A stretch of 64,000 nt of DNA, from NCBI GenBank assembly GCA_008973525.1, contig WACJ01000515.1, positions 806,001 through 870,000 of the forward strand, read 5' to 3'. Within the stretch, counting starts at the first letter, position 1, and the number at the start of each line of letters is the position of its first letter. Source of the stretch: Stenopsyche tienmushanensis (lineage: Eukaryota; Arthropoda; Insecta; Trichoptera; Stenopsychidae). A program made the translations under genes and the position numbers. Below are positions 59,210-64,000 of this stretch, one piece after another. The notes below the pieces were generated by a model. That model ran no database searches. It saw only the letters and a list, made by a program, of their open reading frames with translations, and was not told the origin of the DNA.

Positions 59210-59775
59210 TTAGGGTGTCCCATAAGTTTCTTTCGTTTTCATATTAAGAAATTATTTGTATTACATCAAAAATTATTGAATAATATATGATCCATTCTGT
59301 TCTATCACCTTTCTCCATATCTCCGGAAGTCTCGTAATGCCTTCTTGCCAAAATTCACCAGGTTTGTTGGCAAAATATTGATCAAGGTAATTAAAATATT
59401 CCAGTCACACAAAATACATAGAAAAACTTTTTTGGATGTAGGCCAGGTTTAGTTACAGTTAAAGCTTCTGTACCCTTGGTCCAAGACCGTTTACATTGGA
59501 TATTCTCATAGGGTATCCAACTTTCATCTCCAGTGACAAGTCTCTTCAAAAAATGTTGGCTATTATGTTGTTGGAGAAGAAGATCGCATGTTGATCATGA
59601 GGAAGTCAAACATCTGAATGATTGTAGCCCAATTTTATCAGATGATTATGGACGGATGTTCGTGGAATTTCTAACTTGTTAGCTATTTCGCGAACAGTAT
59701 ATCGCGGGTTTTCTTCAATCACGGCTATGATTGGATCTGTGTTCATTTGCGAAAGAAACTTATGGGACAACCTAA
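59210..59775 (-). mobile_element. Mariner element 2, 566-bp deletion derivative with both ends
   Basis: Both termini are present: TTAGGGTGTCCCATAAGTTT at the left and its inverse ending ATGGGACAACCTAA at the right. On the - strand it encodes ENPRYTVREIANKLEIPRTS, then after a deletion VTGDESWIPYENIQ, with stops and frame breaks. The catalytic Asp block near HHDNA is lost. Same family as mariner 1. It could be mobilised only by a transposase from elsewhere. Confidence 0.85.
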
Positions 59776-61544
59776 TATTTATCTTGAAGGATTGTTAGTT
59801 CCAAAAAGCATAGAAAAGCAAAAAGATTAGCATAAAAATAAGAGTCTTTATGATTGATTATGGGACACCGTACGAATGCGATGAGAATATTATGAGACAT
59901 CTAATAAAGTCAGACTGGATAGCATATTAGTGCCTAATTTGCAATAATATCTTCTAAGAATAATGATGATTTCACTACTCTCCCATAGATCCTATCCTAT
60001 CTGTTGTTAGTCAAACGATGTTAGTTTAACCATATGTGGGAGGCAATGGGAAACCATCATATAGGATTTATCTCTAGAAAAGTCTCCCATGAAGGCACGC
60101 CTAGGATTGATAACGGATATGACAATTTGATCTATTGCGGTCCTTTATATTTTTTTTATGATAATGTGCACCTTCATAAAATCAAACTCACATCTGTTCG
60201 TTTTGTTATCCTAAGTCTTTGTATTAAAATGTGTTTGGTCTTTTTATGAACGCGCTTTGATTCTTATGATTGGATTTGTAGGCTTTTGAACGTCAAGCTG
60301 TCTTTTATTTGGATACATAGTTTTAGAGAAAATTTCATAAAGGAAAATTTATCCCTGAGTTTGAGAAGCACTGTAACTTTTCTGTGTGCCAGACGCGTTG
60401 CAGTGTTAACGCACCCGCAAGGTCAAGATCACACAAGGCGCGAAAACTCCAACTGCTTGGAATTCAAACTTCGACTCTTTGAGAAACCTAATCCGAAAAC
60501 AAAGAAACTACACATAGCGATCATTTTCTCAGAGTTTCGAATCTTTGCTGATGTAACATTTTCCTGTGGGCAGTTCTCGATAAAAGCATATTAATAATGA
60601 AATATTTTCAGAAGCATGATTTCAGCATATTTGCCATTGCGCGCGTAAAAACCCCAATGACGACGAAAATCCAATGTTTTCTAGCGTTGGGTGGGTTTGT
60701 GCTAATATTTGGCGTCTCCACACAAAGCAAATATGTTGAATATCCCGGAAATCTGTGCTTCCAAAATAGATCTTGACGAAATAGTGCGCAATCCCGATTT
60801 ACCACCGACGCGTGTTGGCTGTGTCAAATGCGTTTCATGTGAAAATCTCAAAATATGAACAACAACGGAATGTTCAATTTCATCACATATAAAATTGTTA
60901 GGCAATTTTCTCATAAAGCATATTCAATCATCTAATCAAGAAGCTGGCGTAAGCGCTTCAACATTAAACGCATGACGCGGTAAATGTATGAATTGACGAA
61001 CAAAATTACTATTCTGAATATTGTATATTATATATTCCGTTTCAAAAAATACGTGAGTCTCTCACGTGGTATAAGAGAAACAGAGCTCATAGAAAAAAAT
61101 GAATATATGTATTGAAATTATTAGTAAAAAACATGAAGCTGTGTTTGTGTAATATATAATAAAATAGGTACGCTTCTGACGTAGTGGTTGTTTTTATGCT
61201 ATGTATATTTAGCATATAGCATTTTTATGATGCATGCGATGGAATGGGTGATCGTCCTCGAATCGTTATAAACGATTCTCCCTTTATTTTCTCTGTTCTG
61301 TACTTGGAGAAGGGGAAGCGTTTCACTTTTCGTGATTTTCAAATAAATTTGCTATAATACACCTATAGCAGTTTTCTTTGGCAGGTAGTTAAAAACTACT
61401 CGAAACAATTATACTAATTTTACTGAAAAAGTGTTTCTAAAATATTTAGATTTCAGTCCTCATCTCTTCTCAAGAGTTATGACGAAGATCATGATGTACA
61501 TCGCAAAATCTCTTTCGAAAAACTAGCAAAATCAAAACAGTATA
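59776..61544. other. Gene desert, part 8
   Basis: Open frames at 60034-60594 (+) and 60608-60914 (-) have no known domain. Nothing else is recognised. Confidence 0.35.
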
Positions 61545-62560
61545 CAGGAGACCCGCGATAATCCGACCCCAGTCTAATCCGGCGCCCCCTATAGTCCGAA
61601 ATCCCAATACAATCACGGTTAAACTTCGTCAATGTAAAAAATACAAAAATGTAAAATGACTATGGGCCAAACAAGAGGCAAGCTTCCAATTAAGCTAAAC
61701 ATTCAGAGGTGGAGGAAGCTTTATATATGTGGTTTCTTCAGGAAAAAACAACCTTACACTTTTTTCTCAACCCATATTGGCCATGAAAGCAAAGTTGTTT
61801 TACAAGGAGATAACAAAAAAGAAGACTTTGTAGCTAGCAATGTATAGTTAAAAGACTCATCAAAAACCATCATAGAATATGTTTGATAATAGATTATAGA
61901 TGTCAGACAGCGACTAACTGGATTGGGGGATCATTAATGTGCGATCCCATTTCCTGCGCTGCTGTATAATCTGTTCCGGGTTATCCCGGATTAACCACAC
62001 AGAAAAGGACTTCCACTGATCTTTTAGCCCCGTTAGAAAGGCTACGTGTAGGGCGTCCACCCCTTTTGCTACGCGCCCTCCAGAGGAGGCGAGGTTTCTG
62101 CAGGAAAACCAGCTTCAGCTCCCCTGTATACCAACTACTGTAATCGAATGTTCCACACACCCCTTTATGGGTAAGCAGCACAGGGTGACCTGCGCACCCA
62201 ACTCATGTTAGCTGGGCTACACCAGCTGCGTTTGATGAGCAAACCGACGATGCTGCTTTCGCGCATCTCTACTCCACATCATTACCCCAGGGTTTCAATC
62301 GTTGTCTATGGCCGTAAGATTGGCTCTCCCTTAGGGAGGTGGGCATCGTGGAGTCCTAATACCCACCCGCATTTTCTATGACAGTAACAGGTTTTTATTT
62401 TTTATTGCTGCTATGGTCATTCTATAATATGAAACCTTGTGTTGCCTATGTATATCTCAGCATTTTCATAATTTTTCGGATTAAAAGCGCTTCTTTCCAA
62501 AAAAGTGTCGGACTACAAGGGGTCGAGGGCAGTACTCTATTATCTGACAAATTGGACAGT
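61545..62560 (+). mobile_element. Pogo/Tigger-like element relic 2
   Basis: Starts CAGGAGACCCGCGATAATCC after TA (61543-61544), then CAGTCTAATCCGGCGCCCCC. The frame at 61656-61847 reads NIQRWRKLYICGFFRKK and ends KKEDFVASNV, matching relic 1 and overlapping its CENP-B-type helix-turn-helix. The far end (GTCGGACTACAAGGGGTCGA, 62508-62527) resembles 31010-31040 in reverse. A GC-richer foreign-looking block fills 61975-62375. The outer limit on the right is approximate. Confidence 0.6.
61975..62375. other. GC-richer block inside the pogo-like relic, origin unknown
   Basis: Sharp shift in composition on both sides. A - strand frame (61981-62181) and flanking sequence have no domain I know. Likely another insertion, possibly a LINE untranslated region. 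No terminal repeats are visible. Confidence 0.35.
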
Positions 62561-64000
62561 ATTCACGACACACACTTTAAGCAATGCGCTTTCTTCATAT
62601 AAAATTGTTGATTGAAATATCAACTTGTGACTGCTTCAACGTCATCTTTATAAAAAATACAGCATGTTTGGTCAGCTGAAGAGATACATTAATATTTAAA
62701 TAGAATGTTTGTGCGCTCACGCCATAGTTTAAAACCTGACATGCCCACAAAACTTATTCAATTTATTTTACGATAAATTTGTACCATATGATCTTGACCT
62801 GTTAAGGTCTCGGTCATTGAGATAGTCCAGGTTTATTTAGGCTGGTTAGGATTTAACAGTACGATTCTCTTACGTGGTCTATTAATGTATTATGTGCAAT
62901 TATTTTGCTTTGGTAATATTACTGAACTAAAAAGTGATTTCATTGAAGAATGATACATTTGCGGTTAATATTAATGAAATTTTGTGGCTATGATATACAA
63001 TTTACAGAAAAATAATGATCAATCCAATATGGATTTTTTAATCAAATCCAATATGATTAACTGTCATAAATCTGCTGTGAAAATATATCGTTTATGCTTG
63101 ATGTATTCTTGTAGTATCCGCTTCTACGTCTTCCCGCAGATCTTACAGGAAGATGCGGTCAATGTCTTGTCATTATAATGATATTGTCGGCTGACGATAG
63201 GCTTTGATTGATAAATTAAGCAATTATTTAACAGCAATGTATGGAGGTTGATTTTATGTAGAAGAAATAAGTTGTTCAACTAGTCGGTGCACATTGTGTT
63301 TCTTGTTTGGGCAGGTTATGGCCGTGACGCCGCAGTTAAATGGCGATATCGAAGTGGTGCACAATGAGCACTAATTAGACACACGTACACATTTCTGCAC
63401 AACACCTGGTTGCTCAAGAAATTGTTGCTAATCCTCAGTCGTTTGCGTTTTAATTTTAGAATCGGCAGTGTTTTTTTTGCAAATGCTCTTGGCTGAGTGC
63501 TGAACAATGACATTCTTATATTTATTTGTGTAGGTCGTGTCTTTCTTTAAGTACATATTTGGTGTTGGAGTTGCAAAATGCTCAGCTGCGTTTACACTGC
63601 TTTCAATTCTCATTTTGATTGCTTATGTCAGAGATCTGTGTATTTACTAATATTTTTGCAGAAATATTTCAGCATATCTATATGATGAGAACTCTATCTG
63701 TAAATGTTGGTTTCAGTTCAAAACACAATGTGTTAGTATGAAAATGCTTGCTTGCAAGTGTAAAGCACCCGAACATTATCTTTTTGTATCATCTTTCATC
63801 AATCAATAATTTGGAGCGGCGAGTGGTCATGACATCATAAGGATGTGCTCGGGTCATGATTTATATAATAATATGAGGTTAAATTGTTAAATATTGATCT
63901 GGAGAGCTATTGAACAAATTGAACGCAAAAAAATGCAATTTTTTTATTTTTATTGTTGTTTTTTAGCATAATAATATTGGACTCATCTTTTGGATGACTT
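62561..64000. other. Gene desert, window end
   Basis: AT-rich. Short frames at 62984-63178 and 63316-63613 have no recognisable domain. No repeat is identified. Confidence 0.35.

Overview
This is a stretch of an arthropod, almost certainly insect, nuclear genome. The signs are GT-AG introns, long AT-rich spacers, a PAR/NFIL3-family bZIP gene that reads as the insect clock gene vrille, and decayed insect-type transposons (mariner, hAT, pogo/Tigger-like, R1-like and jockey-like LINEs). The sharp swings between AT-rich DNA and very CpG-dense DNA would suit a hymenopteran, but that is inference only.

Layout. (1) 1-16.3 kb, + strand: a tandem array of six genes for GLYAT-like (glycine N-acyltransferase-like, FR47/GNAT fold) enzymes, here called A to F. 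Each has four exons with the same lengths and phases. A is cut by the window start, B to E are intact and F carries an in-frame stop. A/B/C lie on a 3.88-3.90 kb tandem duplication. The first two units are almost identical up to codon ~45 of exon 1, which makes gene B look like a fresh recombinant between neighbours. (2) 18.7-21.0 kb, - strand: vrille (vri), with one large GC-rich coding exon and about 1 kb of 3' UTR. (3) 21.0-26.3 kb, and patchily to 30.5 kb: a CpG- and TCGA-rich block upstream of vri. It has no convincing protein gene but many bZIP-type sites (TTACGCAA, TGACGCAA, TTGCGCAA, TTACGTAA) and CACGTG E-boxes, as expected of a clock gene regulated by CLK/CYC and by VRI/PDP1-type factors. 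(4) 26.3-64 kb: an AT-rich gene desert with layered transposon fossils. They include seven copies or fragments of one hAT family (one with a perfect 8-bp target duplication), a three-level nested insertion at 48.2-50.2 kb, two internally deleted mariners, pogo/Tigger-like elements and several MITE-like repeats. No protein gene could be supported there; distal vri exons or enhancers may be hidden in it.

How it works together. The GLYAT-like cluster probably supplies acyl-CoA-dependent conjugation enzymes and evolves by unequal crossing-over. vri is a separate regulatory gene with a large non-coding territory on its 5' side. The intergenic DNA of the array also keeps fossil pieces of its own genes, such as an exon-1 scrap folded into a hairpin.
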